Notes: generated by a model from the sequence alone, not told the origin. A DNA stretch of 36,372 nt from Nocardia lijiangensis NBRC 108240 (GCF_001613045.1 NZ_BDBP01000102.1:1-36372); one strand, 5' to 3'. Numbered from the stretch's first letter, positions 16,920 to 25,525 are shown. Translations and numbers: made by a program.

Positions 16920-18059
16920 TCAGGCTCCGACGACACGCCGGGCATAGTCACGCGCCCAGCTGTCGGCGGCGAGCACCTCGGCCAGGCTCTGCGGCTCGGC
17001 CCGCCACTGCTCGGCCGCCTCCACCGCACGGGCCACCGTGCGCACGATCGCCGGAAAGCCGATGAGACCGTCCAGGAACGCCTGCACCGCGATCTCGTTG
17101 GCGGCGTTGTAGACCGCCGTCACGCTGCCGCCCGCGGTGCCCGCCTGCCTGGCCAGGTCGACCGCGGGGAACACCTCGTTGTCCACCGGTTCGAAAGTCC
17201 AAGTGGCGGCGGCGCCGAAATCGCAGGGTGCCGCCGCACCGGGCACCCGGTCCGGCCAGCCGAGAGCCAGCGCGATCGGCAGCTTCATATCCGGCGGGCT
17301 GGCCTGCGCCAGCGTGGACCCGTCGGTGAAGGTGACCATCGAGTGCACGATCGACTGCGGGTGCACGGTGACATCGATGCGGTCGTAGGGAATCCCGAAC
17401 AGCAGGTGCGTTTCGATCAGCTCCAGGCCCTTGTTCACCAGTGAGGCCGAGTTCAGCGTGTTCATCAGACCCATCGACCAGGTCGGATGCGCCTTGGCCT
17501 CGGCGGGGCTGACGGATTCGAGCATCTCGGCGGTCCAGCCGCGGAACGGCCCGCCCGACGCCGTCAGCACCAGCCGGTCGACCTCCTCGGCGCGGCCACC
17601 CCGCAGGCACTGCGCCAGCGCCGAATGTTCCGAGTCCACCGGCACGATCTGGCCGGGCGCGGCGGCGCGGGTCACCAGCGAACCGCCCGCGACGAGTGAT
17701 TCCTTGTTGGCCAGCGCCAGCCGGGTACCCGACTCCAGGGTGGCCAGGGTCGGCTCCAGACCGAGCGAGCCGACCAGCGCGTTGAGCACCACGTCGGCCT
17801 CGGTGCGGCGCACCAGTTCGGTCACGGCGGCCGGGCCTGCCAGCGGAATGTCCAGCGCCGCGGCGGCGGCCGGATCCGCGACGGCGACATTGCGGGTCCC
17901 GGTGGCCGCCATCTGCGCGGCGAACAGCTCGGTGTTGCCTCCGCGCGCGGCCAATCCGACCACTTCGAACTTGTCGGGGTTGGCGGCGATCACCTCGAGC
18001 GCCTGGGTACCAATGGACCCGGTGCTGCCGAGTAGCAGGACTCTCACGATGTCGGACAC
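16920..18059 (-). CDS. dxr: 1-deoxy-D-xylulose 5-phosphate reductoisomerase
   Basis: A 379-residue NADPH-dependent enzyme that makes MEP, the first committed step of the MEP pathway (fosmidomycin target). Visible motifs are the N-terminal NADPH fold (VLLLGSTGSIGTQAL), ALANKESLVAGG, PVDSEHSALAQCL, LTASGGPFRG and HPTWSMGLMNTLNSASLVNKGLELIE with the metal/substrate-binding residues, and the C-terminal helical domain. GTG 18059 gives a start ten residues before the Rossmann motif; an upstream in-frame start at 18089 adds non-conserved residues. It is divergent from the DUF2631 gene, and is followed on the same strand by rip1 and ispG. Confidence 0.96.
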   Translation of the reverse strand: MSDIVRVLLLGSTGSIGTQALEVIAANPDKFEVVGLAARGGNTELFAAQMAATGTRNVAVADPAAAAALDIPLAGPAAVTELVRRTEADVVLNALVGSLGLEPTLATLESGTRLALANKESLVAGGSLVTRAAAPGQIVPVDSEHSALAQCLRGGRAEEVDRLVLTASGGPFRGWTAEMLESVSPAEAKAHPTWSMGLMNTLNSASLVNKGLELIETHLLFGIPYDRIDVTVHPQSIVHSMVTFTDGSTLAQASPPDMKLPIALALGWPDRVPGAAAPCDFGAAATWTFEPVDNEVFPAVDLARQAGTAGGSVTAVYNAANEIAVQAFLDGLIGFPAIVRTVARAVEAAEQWRAEPQSLAEVLAADSWARDYARRVVGA

Positions 18060-18173
18060 CCAGCCATTGTGGCCTACCGCGCGGGGCATCTCACCGTGCG
18101 GATCGAACGCGGCCCGACTACCAACGACGCGGCGTCGTATGTCACGATATCGAGCAGTAGCCCCACCGAGTGT

Positions 18174-18198
18174 GTACCGGAATGTTCGGTACCCGAAC
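18174..18198. promoter_or_regulatory. Two overlapping dyads in front of the DUF2631 gene
   Basis: GTACCG-7-CGGTAC (18174-18192) overlaps GTTCGG-TAC-CCGAAC (18184-18198). Both lie in the dxr/DUF2631 divergent promoter gap, ending a few bases before the GAGGAG ribosome-binding site of the DUF2631 gene. The placement suits a repressor site or a small 5' hairpin. The binding factor is unknown. Confidence 0.4.
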
Positions 18199-18214
18199 CA
18201 CCTGAGGAGCGATC

Positions 18215-18484
18215 GTGGCCGCCACGGACATCGAACCCGCCAACAACGAGCGCGCCGTCGTCACTCACGTGGACACCGCCGAGGTCCCCTCCGCGGAGTG
18301 GGGTTGGAGCGGCGAATCGCGTCGCACCTTCCGCATCGCGGGCTGGATCGTCGCCTTCATCCTGGTGGCCATGATCATCGGCAACCACAAGGGCATGGTC
18401 GAGGACCTCTACCTGGTCGGCTTCGCCGCGCTCATCGTGGTCATCCTGGTGCGCGACACGATCCTGCGGCGCAAGCCCCGCTAA
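18215..18484 (+). CDS. DUF2631 small membrane protein (Rv2876 type)
   Basis: An 89-residue protein with a charged N-terminal half (~residues 1-40, containing SAEWGWSGESRR), then two hydrophobic segments (~43-55 and ~65-80) and a basic C-terminus (RDTILRRKPR). This matches the actinobacterial DUF2631 family, which in mycobacteria lies near dxr (Rv2876). The GTG start has GAGGAG about six bases upstream. Function is not known. It is divergent from dxr and followed by a terminator hairpin. Confidence 0.85.
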   Translation: MAATDIEPANNERAVVTHVDTAEVPSAEWGWSGESRRTFRIAGWIVAFILVAMIIGNHKGMVEDLYLVGFAALIVVILVRDTILRRKPR

Positions 18485-18516
18485 GCGGCGCGGGCAGAGG
18501 TAAGCCTGATTCTTCG

Positions 18517-18549
18517 CGGCCGCACCCGGTCCACACCGGTGTGCGGCCG
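18517..18549 (+). terminator. Probable rho-independent terminator after the DUF2631 gene
   Basis: CGGCCGCACCCGGT pairs with ACCGGTGTGCGGCCG (one bulged base) around the loop CCAC. It starts about 30 bases past the stop and is followed by TTGTC. Confidence 0.65.
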
Positions 18550-18703
18550 TTGTCACGTCTCGATCAGCCGTTCCGCCGGGCCTACCGCGGATCACCGCCT
18601 CGGCCCATCTGTGCGCTGTCCCAACCGAGTTCGCGCGACCGCAGTCTGGATCCGGGTCCGAGAGACTGATCAACTGCCGTGTCGATGTGGAAGAGTGCCG
18701 CAG

Positions 18704-19645
18704 ATGACAGTTGGACAGTCGGCGCAGCATGGTCCACGGTGGCCGGGCACGGTCGAGCTGAACCCGATCATCGCCACGGTCACGCCGTTCACCCGTGACC
18801 ACGCGGTCGATACCGGGGCACTGCGCGAGTATCTCGGCTTTCTGCACCGAGCGGGCGTGCCTGCGCTCTTCGTCAACGGCACCACCGGCGAGTTCGCGAG
18901 TCTGACCGTCGCCGAACGCAAAAAGACCCTCGAGCACACCCGCGACCAGTGGCCGGGGCACCTCATCGCCCATGTCGGCGCCTCCGCGTATGGCGACGCG
19001 ATCGACTTGCTCGACCACGCCCACCATCACGCCGACGCCGTCGCCGCCATCGCCCCCTACTTCTTCGCCGGTCCGCCGGACAACGGGCTCCACGACTACT
19101 TCGGGATGCTGCTGGCCCGTACCGAACTGCCGATGCTGCTGTACAACTTTCCGCGCCACACCCAAACCCCGATTTCCCCGGCGCTGCTCGGCACGCTCGC
19201 CGCCGAGTATCCGATGCTCGCCGGCATCAAGGACTCGGGTGGTGCGCTCGATGTCACCCGGGCGTTCACCTCGACCGGTCTCGCGGTTTTCTCGGGCAGT
19301 GACAGCGTCGCCACGCGCGTCCGCGAACTCGGGGTGCAGGGCATCGTCTCCGGCGGCGGCAATCCCGTGCCCGAACTCCCTGTGCGCATCGCCGCCGCAC
19401 TGCGCACCGCCGACGAGGACGCGGCGGCTCGATGGCAAGCCGTGTTCGACGAATGTCGCACGCTACGCCACGATTCAGGACTTTCCGATATTTCGTTCGT
19501 CAAAGCCGCTCTCGCCGAACGCATTCCCGGATTCCCGGTCGGCGTACGCAGCCCCCTCGTGACCGCGTCCGATGCAGAGAGCGCCGACATCCGCACGCAC
19601 TTGCGCCACAAAGTGCTGCCCCGCATCCTCGAGGGCCTGCAGTGA
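18704..19645 (+). CDS. Dihydrodipicolinate synthase family (DapA/NAL-type) aldolase
   Basis: A 313-residue (beta/alpha)8 aldolase. Family residues are in place: the GTTGEF loop (residues 59-64), Tyr147 in LLYNFP, and the Schiff-base Lys176 in AGIKDSGG, plus the late SGSDS and GVQGIVSGGGN segments. The family includes DHDPS, N-acetylneuraminate lyase, KDG aldolases and hydratase-aldolases; the true substrate cannot be read, and the absence of other lysine genes nearby argues against biosynthetic DapA. ATG 18704 has GGAAGAG about 9 bases upstream. It converges on the LysR gene with 11 bases between the stops. The 218-base gap upstream holds the terminator and this gene's promoter. Confidence 0.9.
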   Translation: MTVGQSAQHGPRWPGTVELNPIIATVTPFTRDHAVDTGALREYLGFLHRAGVPALFVNGTTGEFASLTVAERKKTLEHTRDQWPGHLIAHVGASAYGDAIDLLDHAHHHADAVAAIAPYFFAGPPDNGLHDYFGMLLARTELPMLLYNFPRHTQTPISPALLGTLAAEYPMLAGIKDSGGALDVTRAFTSTGLAVFSGSDSVATRVRELGVQGIVSGGGNPVPELPVRIAAALRTADEDAAARWQAVFDECRTLRHDSGLSDISFVKAALAERIPGFPVGVRSPLVTASDAESADIRTHLRHKVLPRILEGLQ

Positions 19646-19656
19646 GCGCCTACAAA

Positions 19657-20613
19657 TCAGCGACCGCGTCGCTTGCTCGATTTCCTCGCGCCCGAGGAGC
19701 GCGCCGCGGACATGCTCTTCCCGGCCGATTTCTGCTGTGACGCAGGCTTTTTCGCCGTCGTCCGCTTCGCCTGCTGCTCGGTGTGGGTCGACGGTGAGCG
19801 CGAACTCCTTTCGGAGCGACCGCGCACCACACCGACGAATTCCTCCACCAGCTCGGTGGTCTCGGCCGTGGGCCAGGCCAGGGCGATCTCGGTGTCGGGA
19901 TGATCGGTGACGGTCCGGTACACCAGATCGCGGCGGGCGTGCAGGCGCGCGATGGAGTGCGGGACGATGGCGAGTCCGACACCGGCGGCGACCATTTCGA
20001 AGACGACCGCCGCCGCGTCCAGGTCTGAGGCGTCCTGCAGGCGTTCGTCGGCCAGCTCCGCCGCGCCTACCTCGGAGAACAGCGAGATCGGGTGGTCCTT
20101 GGGCACCACGACGACCGGCACCTCGCGGTACAGCGGAATCGCGCTGAGCCCTTCGCGGTCGATGGGCAGGCGCACGAAGCACATGTCGACCCGGCCCTCG
20201 CGCAGGGCGGTCAGCTGTTCGGCCGCCGCGAGCGGAACGGTCTCCAGCCGGACGTCGGGGAACCGCTCACCCCAGATCCGCTCCCACTTCGACACGGTGA
20301 CGCCGGGCACGAAACCCACTCGGAGACCGGTCCCGGCCGCCTCGGGTTCCGGCCGCGCCGCGGCCGCCTCCGCCCGGGCAATGACCTCGCGTGCGGCGGC
20401 GAGCAGCTCGCGTCCCTCGTCGGTGAGCTGGGTCGGCTGGGCGCCGGGAACGAACAGCTTCGTGCCGAGTTCGTCTTCCAGGTCGATGACCGTCCGGCTG
20501 AGCCGCTGGCGCGCGATCCCGAGGGCTTTCGCCGCGCGCGCGAAATGCAGTTCCTCGGCCACCGCGACGAACCAGCGCAACCGTGCGACGTCGATCGACT
20601 CCACCTGACTCAT
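19657..20613 (-). CDS. LysR-family regulator with Lys/Arg/Ser-rich C-terminal tail
   Basis: A 318-residue protein. Residues ~8-67 are the LysR winged helix-turn-helix (RLRWFVAVAEELHFARAAKA, then RQRLSRTVIDLEDELGTKLF). Residues ~95-265 are the periplasmic-binding-like effector domain (LRVGFVPGVTVSKWE, LREGRVDMCFVRLP). The last ~50 residues are a low-complexity basic tail (QQAKRTTAKKPASQQKSAGK and SSGARKSSKRRGR) like histone H1 or actinobacterial nucleoid proteins. It is divergent from the DUF5997 gene across 92 bases, a neighbourhood I recall as common in actinobacteria. The effector is unknown. Confidence 0.92.
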   Translation of the reverse strand: MSQVESIDVARLRWFVAVAEELHFARAAKALGIARQRLSRTVIDLEDELGTKLFVPGAQPTQLTDEGRELLAAAREVIARAEAAAARPEPEAAGTGLRVGFVPGVTVSKWERIWGERFPDVRLETVPLAAAEQLTALREGRVDMCFVRLPIDREGLSAIPLYREVPVVVVPKDHPISLFSEVGAAELADERLQDASDLDAAAVVFEMVAAGVGLAIVPHSIARLHARRDLVYRTVTDHPDTEIALAWPTAETTELVEEFVGVVRGRSERSSRSPSTHTEQQAKRTTAKKPASQQKSAGKSMSAARSSGARKSSKRRGR

Positions 20614-20705
20614 TCGACCAAGGGTATTGCACGGCGCACGCGGCTCCGGACGGTCACCGCGCAGGCTCGGACGGGGGCGGTCCGGCGGTCGACTAGGCTG
20701 TCCCG

Positions 20706-21131
20706 GTGAGCCCGGACAAGAAACCGCAGATGATGAAGCCGCTGACCGCGGCCGACAAGCTCGGCATCTACCTCCCCGCCGCGCCGGAGGAGTTCCGGAA
20801 CTCGCCGATCTCCCGCGCCGACCTCGACCGGTTGCGCACCGATCCCCCGGCCTGGCTCACCGAACTGCGCCACACCGGCCCCTTCCCGCGCGACGTCACC
20901 GCCCGCAAGCTCGGCGTCTCCAACAGCGGCCTGACCCGCGGCGGCGTCTCCGACGCACTGACCGCCGACGAGATCGCGGCCCTGCTCGCCGATCCCCCTG
21001 AGTGGCTGATCCGCGAGCGCGAGAACTACGAAGCCGTGATCCGCGAGAACGAGCGCGTCAAGGCGAAGGAAGCCGAGCGCCGCGCCACGACCAACCGCCC
21101 GGCCAAGAACCGCTTCGGCACAGGAAGCTAG
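20706..21131 (+). CDS. DUF5997 family protein
   Basis: A 141-residue soluble protein. The opening MKPLTAADKLGIYLPAAPEE and the PPAWLTELRHTGPFPRDVTA segment match the actinobacterial DUF5997 family as I recall it. The C-terminus is a charged helix (RENERVKAKEAERRATTNRP). A likely helix-turn-helix-like stretch (ARKLGVSNSGLTRGGVS) is visible, so DNA binding is possible but not shown. GTG start. It is divergent from the LysR gene, and its TAG stop shares the palindrome CTAG (21128-21131) with the stop of the convergent kinase gene. Confidence 0.82.
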   Translation: MSPDKKPQMMKPLTAADKLGIYLPAAPEEFRNSPISRADLDRLRTDPPAWLTELRHTGPFPRDVTARKLGVSNSGLTRGGVSDALTADEIAALLADPPEWLIRERENYEAVIRENERVKAKEAERRATTNRPAKNRFGTGS

Positions 21132-22765
21132 AGCGGGGCGTCGCGGACCTTCGCGGCGAGTCCGTCGTCGAAGCGCGTGGGGCCGAAGAAGGTGAAGACC
21201 CAGCGGTCTCGGGACTGGTCGGAGAAGGTCGACAGGATGAGCGCGGACTCCCCGTAACCGTCGTTGTAGGTGAAGCGTTCGTCGGTTCTGGTGCCCTCCG
21301 TGCTGGAGCCTCCGGACTTCGCCCGGGACTTGAAGGTGGTCACCGCGCGCCGCGCCGCCTCGGCGCTCGGGAAGGTGTAGAAGTCGTACGCCAGCTTCGC
21401 GCCGCTCCCCAGCAGGCATTCCCAGCGCGCCTGCCAGTGGTCGAAGGCCGATTCGTCGCCCTTTTCGGCGCGCCAGTCCTGCCATTCGGACGCCGGACGA
21501 CAGGACGCGCCGTTGTAGCCCGTGCCGCTCTCGCGATTGCCGCTCGGCAGCATCTGCGGAAACGCCGCCGACAACGCCGACAGGTCCTTGTGCCCCTTCG
21601 AGCGCCCGGTCACCTGGGACACCCAGGTCGAGTCGTCGGTCCACACGAAGGTCCCGCACCCGGCGAGCAGGGCGAACACGATGCCCAAGATCACCAGGAG
21701 CACCTTCGCACCGGAGCCGCGCCGCGGTGGCGGAACGGGCGGACGGTACCCGGCGGCGGGGACAGCGCCGTAGCCCGGCGGATAACCCTGCGGCACACCG
21801 CCGTTCGCGTAGTGCGGTGCGGGCTGGGCGTAGCGCGGCGGGTGCGCCACCGGCATCGGGTTGGGCGCCGAGCCTTGCGGGCCCGGCACCGGATGCGGAC
21901 GCGGCGTGGGTTGCGCGACGGCGTGCGGCGCGCTGGCAGGCACGCGCAACGCCTGCTGCACGGCCGTCGCGAACTCCGTGCAGGAATCGAATCGATCCGC
22001 GGGGCGCTTGGCGAGCGCGCGATCGAGCACCGCGTCCAGCGCGGGCGGCATGCCGTGCCGCACCGAGCTCAGCGGCGGAGGCGGGAGCTTCAGGTGTCCC
22101 TGGATCACCGCGACGGCCTGCGGGGAATCGAACGGCACGGTGCCCGACAGCAGCCAGTACAGGGCGCAGGCCAGCGAATACTGATCGGTCCGGTGATCGA
22201 GTGCGGCGCCGGTGAGCTGCTCCGGCGAGGCATAGGCGAGAGTGGCGGTGAAGGTGCCGGTCTGGGTGAGCTGCCTGGTGTCCTCGCGCGGGCGGGCGAT
22301 GCCGAAATCGGTGAGCAGCACCCGCTCCTGCCCGGCCGAGCGGGAGAGCAGGATGTTGGCGGGCTTCACGTCGCGATGCAGAACGCCCATGCGGTGCGCG
22401 TAGTCCAGCGCCAGCGCGGTCTCGGCGACGATCTGCGCGGCCCGCTGCGGCGGCAGGGTGCGCGGGTCCACCGAGGACGCGTCCACGCCGTCGATGAACT
22501 GCATGGAGATCCACAGCTGCTCGTCCTCGATGCCGCGGTCGAAGACGGTCACGATGTTGGGGTGATCCAGCTGGGCGACCAGATCGGCCTCCCGTTCGAA
22601 GCGCGCGCGAATCTCCGCGTCGGAGAACAGCTCCCGGTTCAGCAGCTTGAGCGCGGTCTTGCGGGGCAGCCGCGGGTGCGCGGCCAGATACACCGCGCCC
22701 ATGCCACCCTGGCCCAGCAGTCGTTCGATGGCGTAGCCGGCGAAGACGTCACCTGGCTGCAGCAA
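21128..22765 (-). CDS. Membrane Ser/Thr protein kinase (proline-rich linker, unknown sensor domain)
   Basis: A 545-residue receptor kinase. Kinase domain ~10-270: GQGGMGAVYLA, Lys40, HRDVKPANILL (Asp131-132 region), DFG at 153-155, YASPEQ. A Pro/Gly/Ala-rich linker (~277-350) leads to one membrane span (~354-375, VLLVILGIVFALLAGCG) and a ~170-residue extracellular domain with two cysteines in ASCRPASEW and WECLLGSG; I do not recognise that domain. The kinase domain is close to that of the other kinase at 8281 (shared VFAG.ERL..GGMG.VYLA.HP.LP). The TTG at 22765 is the best start, just before LLQPGDVFAG and a few bases after GAGGGGGG; it lies 16 bases past the rlmN stop, so the two are probably co-transcribed. 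Confidence 0.9.
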   Translation of the reverse strand: MLQPGDVFAGYAIERLLGQGGMGAVYLAAHPRLPRKTALKLLNRELFSDAEIRARFEREADLVAQLDHPNIVTVFDRGIEDEQLWISMQFIDGVDASSVDPRTLPPQRAAQIVAETALALDYAHRMGVLHRDVKPANILLSRSAGQERVLLTDFGIARPREDTRQLTQTGTFTATLAYASPEQLTGAALDHRTDQYSLACALYWLLSGTVPFDSPQAVAVIQGHLKLPPPPLSSVRHGMPPALDAVLDRALAKRPADRFDSCTEFATAVQQALRVPASAPHAVAQPTPRPHPVPGPQGSAPNPMPVAHPPRYAQPAPHYANGGVPQGYPPGYGAVPAAGYRPPVPPPRRGSGAKVLLVILGIVFALLAGCGTFVWTDDSTWVSQVTGRSKGHKDLSALSAAFPQMLPSGNRESGTGYNGASCRPASEWQDWRAEKGDESAFDHWQARWECLLGSGAKLAYDFYTFPSAEAARRAVTTFKSRAKSGGSSTEGTRTDERFTYNDGYGESALILSTFSDQSRDRWVFTFFGPTRFDDGLAAKVRDAPL

Positions 22766-22781
22766 TGGCCCCCCTCGGGAT

Positions 22782-23891
22782 TCAGTTCTCGGCGGCCAGC
22801 TGCCCACAGGCGGCGGCGATCTCCTGACCGCGGGTGTCACGGACGGTGCACGGCACGCCCTGGGCGTTGACCCTGCGGACGAACTCGCGCTCAACGGGCT
22901 TCGGGCTGGCGTCCCACTTGCTGCCCGGGGTGGGGTTGAGCGGGATGACGTTGACGTGCACGCGCGAGCCTAGAGCCTTGTGCAGCTTCGCGCCGAGCAT
23001 GTCGGCCCGCCACGGGTGGTCGTTGATGTCGCGGATGAGCGCGTACTCCACCGACACCCGGCGACCGGACTTGTCGGCGTAGTAGCGCGCCGCGTCCAGT
23101 ACCTCGGCCACCGGCCAGCGGTTGTTCACCGGCACCAGGGTGTCGCGCAGTTCGTCGTCGGGAGTGTGCAGCGAGACCGCGAGGGTCACCGACAGATCTT
23201 CGTCGGCCAGCTTGCGGATGGCGGGGGCCAGGCCAACGGTCGACACCACCACATTGCGCTGTGAGATGCCGAGGCCGTCCGGCGCGGGCGAGGTGATGCG
23301 GCGTACCGCGGCGACCACGCGTTTGTAGTTGGCCAGCGGTTCGCCCATGCCCATGAAGACGATGTTGGACAACCTGCCCTCGCCGCCTGCCACCTCGCCG
23401 TCGCGCAGCGCGGCCGCGGCCGCGCGCACCTGGTCGACGATCTCGGCGGTGGACAGGTTGCGGTTGAGCCCGCCCTGGCCGGTCGCGCAGAACGGGCAGG
23501 CCATGCCGCAGCCCGCCTGGCTGGAGATGCACAGGGTGTTGCGGTCGGAATAGCGCATGAGCACGCTCTCCAGCAGCGTGCCGTCACCCGCCCGCCACAG
23601 CGTCTTGCGGGTCTGGCCGTCGTCGCAGGCCACGTGCTTGACCACGGAGAGCAGCGGCGGGAACAGCGCCGCGCCGATCTTCTCCCGCACCGGCGCGGGC
23701 AGATCCGTCATCTGCTCGGGATCGGCCTGCAGCCGACCGAAGTACTGCCGGGCGATCTGGTCGGCGCGGAACTTGGGCAGGCCGAGCTCCTCGACCGCGG
23801 CGCGCCGCCCCTCGGCATCGAGATCGGCGAGATGCCGCGGCGGCATGCCGCGGCGCGGAGCATCGAAAACCAGGGGAAGGGAGGCGGTCAT
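22782..23891 (-). CDS. rlmN: Dual-specificity 23S rRNA/tRNA adenine-C2 methyltransferase
   Basis: A 369-residue radical-SAM enzyme that methylates C2 of A2503 in 23S rRNA and A37 in tRNAs. The cluster motif is Cys128-x3-Cys132-x2-Cys135 (AGCGMACPFCATGQGGLNRN). The conserved Cys121 (NTLCISSQ) and the methyl-carrying Cys362 near the end (IAAACGQLA) match RlmN. Other hallmarks are IVFMGMGEPLANY, VSTVGLAPAIRKLA and NPTPGSKW. It lies downstream of cdsA and the LapA-like gene, and the kinase follows after 16 bases. Confidence 0.96.
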   Translation of the reverse strand: MTASLPLVFDAPRRGMPPRHLADLDAEGRRAAVEELGLPKFRADQIARQYFGRLQADPEQMTDLPAPVREKIGAALFPPLLSVVKHVACDDGQTRKTLWRAGDGTLLESVLMRYSDRNTLCISSQAGCGMACPFCATGQGGLNRNLSTAEIVDQVRAAAAALRDGEVAGGEGRLSNIVFMGMGEPLANYKRVVAAVRRITSPAPDGLGISQRNVVVSTVGLAPAIRKLADEDLSVTLAVSLHTPDDELRDTLVPVNNRWPVAEVLDAARYYADKSGRRVSVEYALIRDINDHPWRADMLGAKLHKALGSRVHVNVIPLNPTPGSKWDASPKPVEREFVRRVNAQGVPCTVRDTRGQEIAAACGQLAAEN

Positions 23892-24039
23892 AGTTGTTCC
23901 AGTCTCTCATCCGCCCCTGGCTCCCGAATGCTCAGGCCGAAACAGTGCGCGAGGACACAGGCCCGTCACCGCCCAGATCGCGCGCGGCCTCCTGGATCAG
24001 GTCGGCGATGGCGTGCGGCGAGCACGGAGCTGACGGCGG

Positions 24040-24411
24040 TCAGTGCTTGGCGGCGCGGCGCAGCTGCAGGATGCGCATGCCGCCGACCAGGGCCATCACC
24101 AGCGCCCCTGCGATCACCGAGAGCAGCACCGCGACGCCGATGGGCAGGTTGAACTCCCAGAAGAACAGGCTCACCCGGATGGTCTCCAGGTTCTGGAGGA
24201 TGAAGATGAGCACCACGACCAGGATCAGTGCGCCCGTCACGAGCCCGACCCAGGCGTAGCCGGTGCGCGAGGAGATCGAGGGCTTGGCGCCGGTCATGGC
24301 GGGCTTGGTCGCCGGCGGTGACGACGGAGTACGCGGCGTCGGCGGGGTTGCCCCGCCGGTCGGCTGGTCGCGCCGGCTGGCCTCCGGCTCGTGCTCGGCA
24401 TTCGTGGGCAT
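24040..24411 (-). CDS. LapA-like (DUF1049) membrane protein
   Basis: A 123-residue protein with a Pro/Thr/Ser-rich, probably disordered N-terminus (~1-48), then two membrane segments (~52-72, WVGLVTGALILVVVLIFILQN, and ~88-108) and a basic end (RILQLRRAAKH). NLETIRVSLFFWEFNLPIGVAVLLSVIAG between the segments is the DUF1049/LapA pattern. The family was named for LPS assembly in proteobacteria; its role in actinobacteria is unclear. It lies between cdsA and rlmN on the same strand. After its TGA the same frame stays open for 35 more codons. Confidence 0.82.
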   Translation of the reverse strand: MPTNAEHEPEASRRDQPTGGATPPTPRTPSSPPATKPAMTGAKPSISSRTGYAWVGLVTGALILVVVLIFILQNLETIRVSLFFWEFNLPIGVAVLLSVIAGALVMALVGGMRILQLRRAAKH

Positions 24412-24481
24412 GCCTCGATCATGGACGATCGCTATCGCGGTCGCCGGGATTTGGCGCCATGTTGCCCGCGGGCCGCACCCG

Positions 24482-25480
24482 TCAGAGCAGGGTGCTCAGC
24501 ACCAGCCAGGAGACGAACGCGGAAGGCAGCATCGAATCGAGCCGGTCCATGATGCCGCCGTGCCCTGGCAGCAGGGTGCCCATGTCCTTGATGCCGAGTT
24601 CGCGCTTGATCTGCGATTCGATCAGATCCCCGACGGTCGCGACCAGCACCAGCCCGACACCGAGCACCACGCCGATCATCGAATTCGCGTCGAGCAGCAG
24701 GGTGACCGTCAGCAGACCGCCGATGACGCTGAACACCAGCGAGCCGCCGAAACCCTCCCAGGACTTCTTCGGGCTGATCGACGGCACCATCGGGTGCTTG
24801 CCGAACAGCACGCCCGCCACATAGCCGCCCACGTCGGAGCAGACCACCAGGATCATGAACGTCAGCACCCGCAGGTTGCCGTCGGGCTCCAGCAGCAGCA
24901 GCGTCGCGAACGACGCGAGCAGCGGGATCCAGGCGAGCGTGAAGACCGCGATCGCCGTGTCGCGCAGGAAGTTCCGCGGCGCGGTCTGCAAGCCGTGATC
25001 GAACAGGCGCCACACCATGCAGGTCAGCGCGGTGGCCGCGAAGGCGCCCGCGACACCGCTCGCGCCCCACGGCCACCCGAGCCAGAACACCGCCTGCCCG
25101 CCGACGATGAGCGGGATGCGCGGGACGAGCACGTCCGCCTCGCGCAGCCGCTTGGCCACCTCCCAGGTGGCCACGCCGACACCGGTCGCGGCGACCGGGA
25201 TGAACACCAGCGGCGCGAACAACAGGATCGCGATGAGCGAGAGGCCGAGCCCGAAGCCGACCGCGAGCGCGGCGGGCAGATTCCGACCCGCCCGCGACGT
25301 CGTGGCGGCGGGCACCGGGACCACGGGCTCGGCGGGCACGGAATGGTCGGCGTGGAACTGTCCGGCCGCGAAGTCACCCGAATGGCTCCGGGTCGTTTCG
25401 TCGGCACCGCTCCCCGGCGTCGGCTCCTCGGCCGCACCCGTTGCGGCGGCATTGTCGGCCACGATTGTCCCGTCGCTCAC
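24482..25480 (-). CDS. cdsA: Phosphatidate cytidylyltransferase (CDP-diacylglycerol synthase)
   Basis: A 332-residue membrane enzyme that makes CDP-diacylglycerol from phosphatidate and CTP, the branch point to phosphatidylinositol, cardiolipin and PE. The N-terminal ~85 residues are a charged cytoplasmic extension; then about 8 membrane spans. The family signature is complete near the C-terminus: SQIKRELGIKDMGTLL then PGHGGIMDRLDS. The conserved SPKKSWEGFGGSL is also present. GTG start. It follows frr after 45 bases on the same strand. Confidence 0.95.
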   Translation of the reverse strand: MSDGTIVADNAAATGAAEEPTPGSGADETTRSHSGDFAAGQFHADHSVPAEPVVPVPAATTSRAGRNLPAALAVGFGLGLSLIAILLFAPLVFIPVAATGVGVATWEVAKRLREADVLVPRIPLIVGGQAVFWLGWPWGASGVAGAFAATALTCMVWRLFDHGLQTAPRNFLRDTAIAVFTLAWIPLLASFATLLLLEPDGNLRVLTFMILVVCSDVGGYVAGVLFGKHPMVPSISPKKSWEGFGGSLVFSVIGGLLTVTLLLDANSMIGVVLGVGLVLVATVGDLIESQIKRELGIKDMGTLLPGHGGIMDRLDSMLPSAFVSWLVLSTLL

Positions 25481-25525
25481 TCGTTGTTCCTCGTCCCCCG
25501 CCCGTGCGGGCCCTCGGATCTGTAA

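Noticed and set aside
18704..19645. Calling the aldolase dapA
   Set aside because: Family residues are present but no lysine-pathway genes are nearby, and many paralogues have other substrates.
21002..22870. A 622-codon plus-strand open frame opposite the second kinase
   Set aside because: Low-complexity Arg/Gly/His product, fully covered by a clear kinase gene on the other strand.
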